In this document: positions 1 to 7,608 of the stretch, piece by piece
How the letters are laid out: every line of letters starts with the position of its first letter
Numbering within the stretch: the stretch's first letter is position 1
Notes under the pieces: model-generated
Seen by the model: the letters and a program-made list of their open reading frames with translations, nothing else
Databases searched by the model: none
What the model was told of the DNA's origin: nothing
Position numbers and translations under genes: made by a program
Source: Actinomadura hallensis
GTDB lineage: Bacteria > Actinomycetota > Actinomycetes > Streptosporangiales > Streptosporangiaceae
Length of the DNA: 64,000 nt
Assembly (NCBI RefSeq): GCF_006716765.1
Contig: NZ_VFPO01000001.1
Coordinates: 5,518,001 to 5,582,000 of the forward strand
Direction of reading: 5' to 3'

Positions 1-264
1 CTCACCGTCACCGGCGGGGTCATCACCTCGGCGGGGCTGGTCCTGGCGGCGACGTTCGCGTCCATGGTCACGCTGCCGCTGGTGTTCATGGTCGAGATGG
101 GCTTCGCGGTCGCGTTCGGCGTGCTGCTCGACACGTTCGTCGTCCGGTCGCTGCTGCTGCCCGCCCTTTCGCACGACCTCGGATCGCGCATCTGGGCGCC
201 GGGCCGGCTCGCGAAGGAGGAGCCGGCCTCCGACCAGCCGAAGGTGCTCGACCCGGTCGGCTGA
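1..264 (+). CDS. MMPL-family membrane transporter, C-terminal end
   Basis: Only the last 87 codons are present; the gene enters from the left edge. The protein ends in two hydrophobic segments separated by a short loop, roughly residues 5-25 and 29-50 of the fragment. The pattern 'VEMGFAVAFGVLLDTFVVRSL' (in pieces, about 33-50) with an acidic residue inside the last helix is typical of the final transmembrane helices of MMPL/RND-type lipid and small-molecule exporters of actinobacteria. A polar tail of about 30 residues follows. A good hairpin lies directly downstream at 305-332, so this is the end of its transcription unit. Substrate cannot be inferred from the fragment. Confidence 0.85.
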   Translation, partial: LTVTGGVITSAGLVLAATFASMVTLPLVFMVEMGFAVAFGVLLDTFVVRSLLLPALSHDLGSRIWAPGRLAKEEPASDQPKVLDPVG

Positions 265-304
265 CACGACCCGCCTGCCACGTCCAGGATTCGGCTTCGG
301 CCGG

Positions 305-332
305 AAGGGGTCCGGTTCCCGCCGGGCCCCTT
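305..332 (+). terminator. Hairpin after the MMPL gene
   Basis: An 11-bp stem (305-315 with 322-332, one T-G pair) closes a 6-base TTCCCG loop and is followed by a pyrimidine-rich stretch. It separates the MMPL gene from mtnP. Confidence 0.7.
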
Positions 333-396
333 CTCCTGCGCTCCGGAAGTTATCCACAATCCGCGATCGGTCTCCCGGGCGCCGCGGCGGCCTGGC

Positions 397-402
397 TAGT
401 GT
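397..402 (+). promoter_or_regulatory. -10 element of mtnP, probably leaderless transcript
   Basis: TAGTGT fits the actinobacterial TANNNT -10 consensus and ends 7 bases before the ATG of mtnP at 410. No Shine-Dalgarno sequence lies between, so the transcript may start at or beside the A of ATG. This is inference; no clear -35 is seen. Confidence 0.45.
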
Positions 403-409
403 CGGCGCC

Positions 410-1252
410 ATGTCCACTCAGCCTTCCGCGTCCGCTCAGCCTTCCGCCGCGCCCGCCGCCGAGATCGGCGTCATCGGCGGCTCCGGTTTCTACTCCTTCC
501 TCGACGACGTCGAAGAGGTGCGGGTCGACACCCCGTACGGCCCGCCGAGCGACCCCGTCACGGTCGGCGAGCTCGCCGGCCGCCGCGTCGCGTTCGTCCC
601 CCGGCACGGCCGCGACCACCGCTTCCCGCCCCACAAGATCCCCTACCGCGCCAACCTGTGGGCGCTGCGCTCCCTCGGCGTCCGGCAGGTGCTGGCGCCG
701 AGCGCGGTCGGCTCCCTCACCCCCGACCTCGGCGTCGGCACGCTCGCCGTCCCCGACCAGCTCGTCGACCGGACGTCCGGACGCGAGCAGACCTACTACG
801 ACGAGGGCGCCGCCATCCACGTGTCGTTCGCCGACCCCTACTGCCCCGCCGGACGCCGCACCGCCGTGGAGAGCGCCCGTGCGGCCGGCTGGGACCTCGC
901 GGACCGCGGCACCCTCGTCGTCATCGAAGGGCCCCGCTTCTCGACCCGGGCCGAATCCCAGTGGTTCGCCTCCCAGGGCTGGACGCTCATCGGGATGACC
1001 GGCCACCCCGAAGCCGTCCTCGCCCGCGAACTGGCGCTGTGCTACACGTCCCTGTGCCTCGTCACCGACCTCGACGCGGGCATCGAGGAAGGCGAGGGCG
1101 TCACCATGGAAGAGGTGTTCCGCGTCTTCGGCGAGAACATCGGCCGCCTCCGTGACCTCGTGGGCGACGTCATCAGGGCCTTGCCCGCCGAGCGCGACTG
1201 CCCCTGCCCGAACACGCTGGACGGCATGAAGCTCCCCCTGGAGCTGCCGTGA
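410..1252 (+). CDS. mtnP: S-methyl-5'-thioadenosine phosphorylase
   Basis: Cleaves 5'-methylthioadenosine with phosphate to adenine and 5-methylthioribose-1-phosphate, salvaging the by-product of polyamine and related SAM-consuming reactions; cytosolic. The 280-residue protein matches the usual length of the PNP/MTAP family. The N-terminal phosphate-binding GGSGFY motif is at about residues 23-28. The family stretch 'IEGPRFSTRAES', with the substrate-contacting region, is near residue 175, followed by an MTGHPEAVLA segment. The ATG is chosen because homology starts soon after it and a -10 element lies 7 bases upstream. The next gene overlaps its stop by 4 bases (GTGA), so the two are translationally coupled, although no functional link is known. 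Confidence 0.93.
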   Translation: MSTQPSASAQPSAAPAAEIGVIGGSGFYSFLDDVEEVRVDTPYGPPSDPVTVGELAGRRVAFVPRHGRDHRFPPHKIPYRANLWALRSLGVRQVLAPSAVGSLTPDLGVGTLAVPDQLVDRTSGREQTYYDEGAAIHVSFADPYCPAGRRTAVESARAAGWDLADRGTLVVIEGPRFSTRAESQWFASQGWTLIGMTGHPEAVLARELALCYTSLCLVTDLDAGIEEGEGVTMEEVFRVFGENIGRLRDLVGDVIRALPAERDCPCPNTLDGMKLPLELP

Positions 1253-1869
1253 ACATCCGTTTAGCCCGGCTGCGGCGGCCACTCGCGGCCCTGCTCGCCG
1301 CGGCCGCGACGGGCCTGGCCCTCATGGCCCTGCGTCCGGCGCCGCCGCCGTCCGTCCGCGTCCTCGCCGCCGACCGGGACCTGCCCGCCGGGACGACGCT
1401 CACCCCGTCCGACCTGCGCCACGTGAACCTGCCGACCGCCGTGGTCCCGGCCGGCGCGCTCCGCTCCGGCACCGGACGCGTCCTCGCCGGCCCCATGCGC
1501 GAAGGCGAACCCCTCACCGACTCCCGCGTGGTCGGCGACGGCCTGCTGCGCGGCTACGGCCCCGGCACGGTCGCCACCCCGGTCCGCATCGCCGACGCCG
1601 ACGCCGTCCGGCTCCTCCGCCCCGGCGACCGCATCGACGTCCTGACCACCCCCGCACCCCCGGCCCTGGCCGAAGCCGCCCCCGCCCACCCCAGGGGCGG
1701 CGCAAGGGTCGTGGTCTCAGCCGTCCCGGTGGTGACCGTCCCGGTCCCCGCCGACGACCCTCAACAAGGCGCCCTGGTGGTCCTGGCAACCGACAGAGCC
1801 CAGGCCCTGGCCCTGGCAAGCACGACCGCCCCCTTGTCCCTGACAATCGCCCCCACAACCCCCACCTAA
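1249..1869 (+). CDS. SAF-domain membrane-anchored protein (CpaB/RcpC-like)
   Basis: A 206-residue protein with one N-terminal membrane anchor (about residues 8-27). An SAF domain runs from about 36 to 100, with the characteristic 'AADRDLPAGTTLTPSDL' start. A second beta-rich region follows, with 'LLRPGDRIDVL' near 125. This is the architecture of CpaB/RcpC proteins, periplasmic parts of Flp/Tad pilus assembly. Actinobacteria also carry many such proteins away from any pilus genes, and none is visible here. The GTG start overlaps the mtnP stop (GTGA). The role is unknown; assignment to the fold is firm, to pilus assembly weak. Confidence 0.8.
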   Translation: MNIRLARLRRPLAALLAAAATGLALMALRPAPPPSVRVLAADRDLPAGTTLTPSDLRHVNLPTAVVPAGALRSGTGRVLAGPMREGEPLTDSRVVGDGLLRGYGPGTVATPVRIADADAVRLLRPGDRIDVLTTPAPPALAEAAPAHPRGGARVVVSAVPVVTVPVPADDPQQGALVVLATDRAQALALASTTAPLSLTIAPTTPT

Positions 1870-2039
1870 CCCACAACCACCCCACCCCGCTTCGCCTTTG
1901 GGGCCTCCGGCAAGTGGATCGCCGATCCCACTGTGACTCTGGCTTGGCATGGCCGAGGCGGGTTCATTACGATCCGTAGCCGTTCCTGCGCGCTTCACAC
2001 ACCGGTGAGCGATTGCGCCCCCTACATTCAGGAGCCGGA

Positions 2040-2456
2040 ATGAGCGGTTTCAAGAAGTTCCTTCTCCGCGGCAACCTCGTCGAACTCGCGGTCGCGTTCG
2101 TCGTCGGGGCCGCGTTCGCCGGTCTCGTGAAGGACTTCGCGACGTCCTTCATCACACCGCTGATCGCACTCATCGGGGGCGAGCCCGACTACACGGACCT
2201 GGCCGTGACGATCAACGGCACGGAGTTCCCCTACGGCATCTTCCTCACGTCCGCGATCGCCTTCCTCATCACGGCCGCGGTCGTCTACTTCTTCGTGGTG
2301 CTGCCGACGACCAAGCTGATCGAGCGAATGGACCGGAGCAAGGAGGCCACCGAACGCGAGTGCCCGCAGTGCCTGAGCGACATCCCCGTCAGGGCCCGCC
2401 GCTGCCGCCACTGCACCGCCGAGGTGACCCCCGCCACCGAAACCCCTGTCGCCTGA
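2040..2456 (+). CDS. mscL: Large-conductance mechanosensitive channel with C-terminal zinc ribbon
   Basis: Opens under membrane tension to release solutes during hypo-osmotic shock. The 138-residue protein begins with the conserved amphipathic segment MSGFKKFLLRGN, then TM1 (about 14-38) with the glycine/alanine-rich pore pattern, a short periplasmic loop (47-62), and TM2 (about 65-88). The usual C-terminal helix bundle is followed by a four-cysteine zinc ribbon, CPQC at 108-111 and CRHC at 122-125. That ribbon is absent from well-studied MscL proteins such as those of E. coli and M. tuberculosis. The ATG at 2040 has GGAG 5 bases upstream; a TTG at 2013 would add nine residues with no family match. 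Monocistronic. Confidence 0.93.
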   Translation: MSGFKKFLLRGNLVELAVAFVVGAAFAGLVKDFATSFITPLIALIGGEPDYTDLAVTINGTEFPYGIFLTSAIAFLITAAVVYFFVVLPTTKLIERMDRSKEATERECPQCLSDIPVRARRCRHCTAEVTPATETPVA

Positions 2457-3847
2457 CTCCCACCAGGCTGGAACCCGACCCGGCGCGCGATTCGCGGCAC
2501 TGACTTCACCGTGCATTCAGCCCGGCTCCGACTGAACTGGTTCACCGCCTCCTGGCCGCTTGGTACAAGGCGCTGTCGACTCGTCTGCTCCCCCGCGACG
2601 GGCTTGGAGACGCACGCGCCGTGAGGCCGAACCACCCGAACCCGAGGAGACGCTCGGCGTCGCGCCGTGGACGCTCGCCGAGGAGGCCGCCGCCGAGGGC
2701 TTCTCTTGCCGGTCGACAGCACTGACGATGTCGAACAGCTGTCCGCCATCGCGCGCACATCCCCTCAACAGCAACTTCCGCGGTTCTGCGCCTCGCCGGC
2801 CTGGTCCTCCCCATGCCGTGACCATCGCCGCCCTCGGCGCAGAACCGCGCGAGGGACACCGCACGCGCAGCGGATGGACGTACTACCGGCCCACAGTCCA
2901 GCCAGCCATCAAGGCACGCCCGAGCGCGAGGGGGACGGCGAGTTGCAGCCCGCTGCGATGGACGTCGGCGAGCGCGCCATTCGAGACCACGTACCCGGCG
3001 GTTCCGGCGACCGGGTGCCACAGCATGTCGGCGCCGTAGGCCGCGGCCAGGGCCGCCTGGCGCCGCCCGCGTGGAGGCCGCACGACGGCACCGCCGTCGT
3101 GCGGCGCCCGCGTCCGCGTTCGGCGCCATGGCCACGTCCGGCATCGACGGGCACCGGCCGGGCGGTGCCGAGGCAGGCGGCCGCAAAGAGGTGTTTCGGC
3201 ACCGATGGCGGACGCGTTCCACCAAGGGACGACGCCGCGCGAGGCGTCCGGAGGCCGGACGAGGGCGGGGAGGAGAGCGGTGCACAGCGGCAGCGGCACA
3301 GGCCGCACGCGACCGACAGCCCGCCACCGCGAGCGGCGCGGCGAGGGCGGCCGCGACGGCCGGTGCGATCACGGACGGCCCGCCGGTCCGGCCCGGTCGC
3401 GTTCCGCGCGCTCGGTGCGGTGGAGCTGCCACCGCGAGACGGCGATCCAGAGGGGTTGGACGCCGAACGCGAGGACGGCCCACCACAGCGGGACGCCGAG
3501 CAGCCGCGTCCCCGCGAACGCGGGGACGCGGCCAAGCAGGACGACGGCGTGCACGTTAGGGCAATCTGCGCCATCGTCAGCAAGCGGGACTGCTGGATGT
3601 GCAGAGGCCCGCTCCTTGTGCGTGTAGTTGCGAGAAGGTTGCGAGGATCTGAGGGGAGTCGGGTCGGTGCTCTTGCGAGCGTTTCTCCCCGCAACGGCTC
3701 CCCGGGGGCCTCTCACCTGGGAGTCACAACGGACGTACCGGATATCGTCGGCGGCCTTCTGCGTCGGCTGGCCTCCGGCTGGTCGGGCTCGTGCTGGACT
3801 GGCCCGCTTGGACGGGGAGTCGCCGGGGTCGACGGGAAGGAGGGGGA
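2457..3847. other. Decayed intergenic region without an intact gene
   Basis: About 1.4 kb with no convincing complete gene. Protein-like stretches occur in different frames. On the plus strand around 2530-2780, a helix-like run containing 'LLAAWYKALSTRLLPRDG' is followed by 'TLGVAPWTLAEEAAAEGFS' and then 'LPVDSTDDVEQLSAIA', each in another frame. On the minus strand there is a hydrophobic fragment at 3369-3554 and another at about 2883-3060 ('GADMLWHPVAGTAGYVVSNG'). Broken coding-like runs flanked by stops suggest one or more degenerated genes rather than a regulatory region. I could not assign the plus-strand pieces to a family. Confidence 0.5.
3369..3554 (-). pseudogene. DUF3311-like small membrane protein remnant
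   Basis: Sixty-one codons read as a mostly hydrophobic peptide containing 'LLGVPLWWAVLAFGVQPLWI' and a basic HRTER tail. The pattern resembles the second half of DUF3311 proteins, small membrane partners of SSS-family sodium:solute symporters. Its stop overlaps a GTG codon (GTGA at 3369-3372) opening another hydrophobic stretch ('VIAPAVAAALAAPLAVAG'), as in a coupled DUF3311-symporter operon, but that second frame breaks down within some 30 codons. No ribosome-binding site precedes the first GTG. Family match is by eye and weak; decay is the best explanation. Confidence 0.35.
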
Positions 3848-4906
3848 TCAGTATTCGTTCTCGGTGCCGAATTCCCAGTGCCAGGGTTCGAAGGGGTTGC
3901 TGTAGGCCCAGGCGGGGTGGTACCAGCCGTACTTCCTGCCGTTGGCCTCCATCCAGTTGAACTGGACGGAACCTGAGATCTGCACGCCGCCGCACAGGTC
4001 GAGGGCCTGTCCCTTGCCGTGGTTGCTCGTCCCGGGGACGGCCGCGAAACCGGGCCTGCGGGCGTACACCGAATGCTGCTCCGACAAACTCCGGTACGCG
4101 TCGGTGACGCACATGTCACGGCCGAACCGGCGCTTGTACGCGGCGTTCAGCTTGTAGAAGGCGAGGGCCGCGTCCGCCCTCAAGCTGTGTCCCTTCTGCG
4201 GGAGATCGCAAAGGTACTTCGACGGGATGAGCCCGTTGGGGAACTGCTTCGCCTCGGCGGCGAGGCTCTTGTCGCACTTCAGTTCGAGCCGCTTGAGGCG
4301 ACTCACCTCCAGCTTGTCGAGCATCGTGTTGAGCTGCTTGGTGAGCTGCGCCGACTTGTTCCTCAGCTCGGTCACCTCCTGCTGGAGGCGGGTCTGCTCG
4401 ACCGCGTTCTTCGACTGCAGCTCCTGCGCGGTCGAGGCGAGCTGCTTGCGTCGCGACTGCAGGTCGTCGGCACGGTCCACAAGCGCCTGCTGGGACCTGG
4501 CCAGCAGCGTGACGTCCGCCGTCGAACGCAGCGCCTGGCCGGGGTCTCCACCGCCGAAGATCGACATTGACCCGACTGCTCCGCTCTGCTGGTAAGAGGT
4601 GTTCGCCAGCCTGGCCAGCGGCTGCCGGATGCGGTTCAGCTCGGCCTCGGCCACCGCGAGGTTCTTCAGCGTGCTGCGCAGCTTGACCTGGGAGGCCGCC
4701 AGATCCTTTTTCCGGCTCTCCATCTGCTTCGTGGCCTTCTCCAGCTCGGTGCGAGCCTTCGAGGCCTCACGGCGCAACGTTTCCAAGGTGTCCTTCTCGG
4801 CCGCGGCGGCGACGCCGTGCGGGGCGAGCATGATCATCACCAGGAAGACCGCGGTCAGCGCCGCCGACCGGGGATTCGGCACGGTGGTTTTCCTCCTGAT
4901 GCCCAA
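3848..4906 (-). CDS. Secreted coiled-coil D,D-carboxypeptidase (peptidase M15B, VanY-like)
   Basis: Probably trims or cleaves peptidoglycan stem peptides outside the membrane. The 352-residue protein has a signal peptide (about 1-36, ending AAAA), then a long charged coiled coil (about 38-215). This is the layout seen in CwlO/RipA-type hydrolases, where the coiled coil keeps the enzyme idle or docks it to the divisome. The catalytic domain (about 230-352) carries the M15 zinc ligands in 'SNHGKGQALDL' (His296, Asp303) and 'WHWEF' (His343), with an 'AYRSLSEQ' substrate loop before them. It is alone on its strand; the small anchored protein gene upstream (4965-5453) points the same way. Zinc peptidase assignment is firm; exact bond cleaved is not shown. 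Confidence 0.88.
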   Translation of the reverse strand: MGIRRKTTVPNPRSAALTAVFLVMIMLAPHGVAAAAEKDTLETLRREASKARTELEKATKQMESRKKDLAASQVKLRSTLKNLAVAEAELNRIRQPLARLANTSYQQSGAVGSMSIFGGGDPGQALRSTADVTLLARSQQALVDRADDLQSRRKQLASTAQELQSKNAVEQTRLQQEVTELRNKSAQLTKQLNTMLDKLEVSRLKRLELKCDKSLAAEAKQFPNGLIPSKYLCDLPQKGHSLRADAALAFYKLNAAYKRRFGRDMCVTDAYRSLSEQHSVYARRPGFAAVPGTSNHGKGQALDLCGGVQISGSVQFNWMEANGRKYGWYHPAWAYSNPFEPWHWEFGTENEY

Positions 4907-4964
4907 ATGCGGAACAGCGGCAGAACGGTACTACACGTTCTACGATCACCAGCGTGTAATCGGT

Positions 4965-5453
4965 TCAGCGAGCTCGGTGACCATCGGGGTCACGCGGTCC
5001 GTGGCACAAGCGGCGCATCCACCAGTGCTCCCGCCACTCCGGTGGGCACGTCCTCCTCGGCACAGTGCGGCTCGGCGTCGGCGAGGCCTTCGACTTGCTC
5101 GGTGCGACTCTCGGCGTGGGCGTCGGCTGCGGCGGCGGGGGCTTCGGCACCGTCTGCGGCGTGGCGTCGGGCGGGACGTACTCGCCGTACGTCGGGCCTT
5201 CCTCGGGGATCACGGGGGCCGGGGCGACCTCCTGCGCCGAGGAGGCCGCCGTCTGCGGCTCCCTGGTCGCCGGCTCTCCGCGCAGCCCGAACACGATCAC
5301 CCCGGCCGTCACCAGGAGCGCCGCGGAGACGGCGACGACGCCGATCCGCCTCCGCCCGGGCGGCCGCTCACCCGCCTCGTCCCCGGCAGACCTGCCCTTG
5401 GGCTGCCCACGATGCCGACCCTTCACGGCAACGAAGCGTACCGATCGTTGCAT
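4965..5453 (-). CDS. Membrane-anchored proline-rich protein of unknown function
   Basis: About 162 residues: a basic cytoplasmic N-terminus, one transmembrane helix ('IGVVAVSAALLVTAGVIVFGL' in part, about residues 37-57), then a Pro/Thr/Ala-rich extracytoplasmic linker (about 60-125). The short C-terminus has two cysteines flanking a Trp-rich core (CPPEWREHWWMRRLC), which may form a disulfide. The ATG at 5453 is preceded by AGGTG with little spacing; a TTG at 5474 and a later GTG are alternatives. It lies between tRNA-Arg and the M15 peptidase, same strand as the peptidase with a 58-base gap. No family recognised. Confidence 0.6.
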   Translation of the reverse strand: MQRSVRFVAVKGRHRGQPKGRSAGDEAGERPPGRRRIGVVAVSAALLVTAGVIVFGLRGEPATREPQTAASSAQEVAPAPVIPEEGPTYGEYVPPDATPQTVPKPPPPQPTPTPRVAPSKSKASPTPSRTVPRRTCPPEWREHWWMRRLCHGPRDPDGHRAR

Positions 5454-5560
5454 CACCTGGCCTAGAGGCCACAACCGTCCCTTAAGGGGGAGCGCGCAAC
5501 GCGTCCCGTCCCCTACCCTGTAGGTGCCGTCCGCTAGGCTCGTTGCGCGAGTGACGACAG

Positions 5561-5633
5561 GCCTCCGTAGCTCAGGGGATAGAGCACCGCTCTCCTAAAG
5601 CGGGTGTCGCAGGTTCGAATCCTGCCGGGGGCG
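5561..5633 (+). tRNA. tRNA-Arg (anticodon CCU)
   Basis: A complete cloverleaf can be folded. The acceptor stem is 5561-5567 with 5626-5632 (one T-G pair). The D arm is GCTC/GAGC. The anticodon stem is 5587-5591 with 5599-5603, with CCT at 5594-5596. The T arm is GCAGG-TTCGAAT-CCTGC at 5609-5625. The CCA end is not encoded. A TAGGCT -10-like hexamer at 5535-5540 lies 20 bases upstream. The sequence just downstream holds an integrase remnant, so the 3' half has probably served as an attachment site. Confidence 0.95.
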
Positions 5634-5783
5634 CCCGAACCACCAGCCAAAACGAGCCGCTGACCAGCAAGAACGCCGGTCAGGGGCTTACTGCTGTGTG
5701 CAGTCGTAGGCGGTCGCGTGCGGCTCACTGCGGTTGGCTGGTCCCAATACGGACCCACGCGGGACGGCGCCGGCGAGAAGGCG

Positions 5784-6023
5784 CTATGGGCCGTTGCGCG
5801 CGGCGGTGATACGTCGCTTGGCCTGCCCCGCGATGCACTTCGCGTAGACCTTCAGGAGGACCTCCACGCTGTGACCAGCCCACTCGGCGACTGGGGGGGC
5901 GGGGACGTCGGCGTTGAGCCGGGTGGACACGCAGGCAGGACGCAGGTCGTACGGACGCTCGGCCAATGGTGAGGCGACCTCCTCTGCGGACAGCGCTGCC
6001 TTAGTCGCCTCAGCCTGGTCGCT
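5784..6023 (-). pseudogene. C-terminal fragment of a tyrosine integrase
   Basis: Seventy-nine codons ending at a stop match the C-terminus of actinomycete integrative-element integrases (pSAM2-like tyrosine recombinases). 'RPYDLRPACVST' is the box II region with its Arg. 'VAEWAGHSVEVLLKVYAKCI' contains the His/Trp-side residues and the nucleophilic Tyr. The usual LRHACVSTW reads LRPACVSTR here, so a catalytic-region His is lost. The N-terminal two thirds are absent, replaced by the terminator of the neighbouring hydrolase. The gene end faces tRNA-Arg 150 bases away, the normal position of an integrase beside its att site. It is a scar of a lost or degraded element. Confidence 0.8.
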
Positions 6024-6099
6024 CCCTCGGAGGTCATGGCGGACAATCTGCAGCCGATCATTGGGTTCGGCTTCTACGGCGCCGTCGCGGGCGGGCCGC

Positions 6100-6134
6100 G
6101 AGGCCCAGCGGAGGCTGGTGCTCCGCTGGGCCTC
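6100..6134 (-). terminator. Strong hairpin after the hydrolase gene
   Basis: A perfect 14-bp stem (6100-6113 with 6121-6134) with a 7-base loop lies immediately beyond the stop of the minus-strand hydrolase. There is no T-tract, as is common in high-GC actinobacteria. Confidence 0.75.
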
Positions 6135-6139
6135 GGTGG

Positions 6140-7000
6140 TCAGGCTGCGACGGCGTGTTTGGACTTCAGGGTGTCCAGGGCCTGGAGCAGGTAGCGGCGG
6201 AAGACCGGGTGGTTCTCGCTCATGGGGAAGTGGCCGATCTCCTCCATCTTGATGAAGGTGGCGTTGCGGATGGCGTCGGCGGTGCGGGCGCTGTCCTCCG
6301 GGGTGGTCAGGTAGTCGTACTCGCCGGTGAGCATGACCACGGGGCAGCGGTCGCCGTCGATGTCCTGCAGGTTCTTCCGCAGGTCGTGGTCGACGGAGTA
6401 GAAGTACAGGTCGCCCTTGAAGGCCTCCGAGCCCTGGGAGTAGTAGAACCAGGTCTTGCGGCGGTCCGCCTCGGGTGACTGGGGCGCCATCAGGTCCCAG
6501 ACGCCGCTCGCGCAGACCTGCGCGGCGTTGGCGTGGGGGTGCTGCCACCAGTCGAGGTAGAAGCCGGGCGAGTAGTCGGCGCCCTCGACGGACAGGACGC
6601 CCGCGAAGCGGTCGGGGTGGCGCAGCGCGAGCTGGAGGGCCACGTTCCCGCCGAACGAGGAGCCCATGAAGATCGGGTCCTTGAGTTCGAGGGCGTCGCA
6701 GAGGGCGACGATGAAGTTGACGAAGTGGTCCGCGGTGAGCCTGTACTCCTCCTTCCACCACTCGACGTTCTCGGGCGGGTCGGACTTGCCGTGGCGGGGC
6801 AGGTCGTAGGCGATGACGCGGTAGTTCGAGGTGATCTCTTCGTCCTCCAGGAGGCCGCGCCACTGGTGGTTGTGGCAGCCCGCGGTGTGCTGGCAGACGA
6901 GGGGCTGGCCTGTGCCGTTCTCCAGGTAGAAGACCTTGTACTCCAGGCCGTCCGCCTCGACGGTCACGTAGTGGCCGGTGACCGGGGAAATCTTGCTCAC
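6140..7000 (-). CDS. Alpha/beta-hydrolase
   Basis: A 286-residue soluble hydrolase of the alpha/beta fold. The nucleophile elbow is 'GSSFGGN' (GxSxG, about residue 119), preceded by the 'DLPRHGKSD' loop near 78. An acidic residue sits in 'LTGEYDYLTTPED' near 230 and the catalytic His in 'IGHFPMSENHP' near 258, so the triad looks complete. Its long insert rich in Trp/Tyr after the elbow is a lid. Relatives include esterases and C-C hydrolases of aromatic-ring degradation, but the substrate is not evident. The GTG start has GAAAGGA seven bases upstream. It lies 14 bases downstream of the SCP2-like gene, forming a two-gene operon closed by the 6100-6134 hairpin. Confidence 0.87.
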   Translation of the reverse strand: MSKISPVTGHYVTVEADGLEYKVFYLENGTGQPLVCQHTAGCHNHQWRGLLEDEEITSNYRVIAYDLPRHGKSDPPENVEWWKEEYRLTADHFVNFIVALCDALELKDPIFMGSSFGGNVALQLALRHPDRFAGVLSVEGADYSPGFYLDWWQHPHANAAQVCASGVWDLMAPQSPEADRRKTWFYYSQGSEAFKGDLYFYSVDHDLRKNLQDIDGDRCPVVMLTGEYDYLTTPEDSARTADAIRNATFIKMEEIGHFPMSENHPVFRRYLLQALDTLKSKHAVAA

Positions 7001-7014
7001 GGTGGTGTCCTTTC

Positions 7015-7428
7015 TCAGACGGGCGAGCCGACGGTGCGGAGCAGTTCGATCTGCCGGGTGACGCAGCGCAGGTTCTGCATGAGGACGAGGACGTCGCCGT
7101 CCAGCTTCATGTCGCGCTGGAAGGTGGCCGCCCAGATGCCGTGGTACATCGGCGGAGGCACCGGCTGTCCGAAGTTGCGCCACGTCTCGGCGCTCGCCCG
7201 GATCGCGAACTGGTAGGGCACGTCGAGCGGACCCGGGTCGACCGTGACCCGGGTCACCCGCCCGGACTCGACCTCGATCGCGTAGCTGCGCTCGCCCGCG
7301 TCGAGGAGGTAGGTGCAGGTGAAGTACTTCCCGTGGGCCTGAATCTCGGGATCGTCGTTGCTGGCCGCGGCGAAGGCGTCGGCCCATTCCTGGCCCGTCT
7401 TCGGTGCTGTTTGGGGCGGTGCGGTCAT
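7015..7428 (-). CDS. SCP2-like (sterol carrier) domain protein
   Basis: The whole 137-residue protein resembles an SCP2-type lipid-binding fold. 'GKYFTCTYLLDAGERSYAIEVESGRV' (in part, 33-58) is a beta strand/turn segment. The C-terminal helix 'KLDGDVLVLMQNLRCVTRQI' matches the family pattern of a last helix that caps the hydrophobic tunnel. There is no signal peptide or membrane segment, so it is cytosolic. It is transcribed just ahead of the alpha/beta-hydrolase. The pairing suggests that it presents or sequesters a lipophilic substrate for that enzyme; this is inference from neighbourhood only. The family match was made by pattern, not by search. Confidence 0.6.
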   Translation of the reverse strand: MTAPPQTAPKTGQEWADAFAAASNDDPEIQAHGKYFTCTYLLDAGERSYAIEVESGRVTRVTVDPGPLDVPYQFAIRASAETWRNFGQPVPPPMYHGIWAATFQRDMKLDGDVLVLMQNLRCVTRQIELLRTVGSPV

Positions 7429-7608
7429 GGTCGGGACCTCCCTGCGCTGTGCTTTGCCAGCGCCCTACCCTGACCGGGCACAACAAGAGCCCCATAAACC
7501 CCCATGTTTGGACAAACCGGGCACCATGCACCCGTTCGGGTCGCGTGCGGGACGGGGGATGGCCGATCATGGCCCGCGTCGCGATCGAACGGGGTGAGGG
7601 GACCTCAG

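Noticed and set aside
333..409. SAM or related riboswitch ahead of mtnP
   Set aside because: Too little space between the MMPL terminator and the -10; the gene looks leaderless.
2560..3039. Plus-strand open frame of 159 codons after mscL
   Set aside because: No RBS, no consistent codon bias along its length, and similarity-like stretches change frame; treated as decayed DNA.
5634..7428. att repeat of the tRNA 3' end flanking the hydrolase pair
   Set aside because: No second copy of the T-arm/acceptor sequence could be found by eye here or elsewhere in the window.
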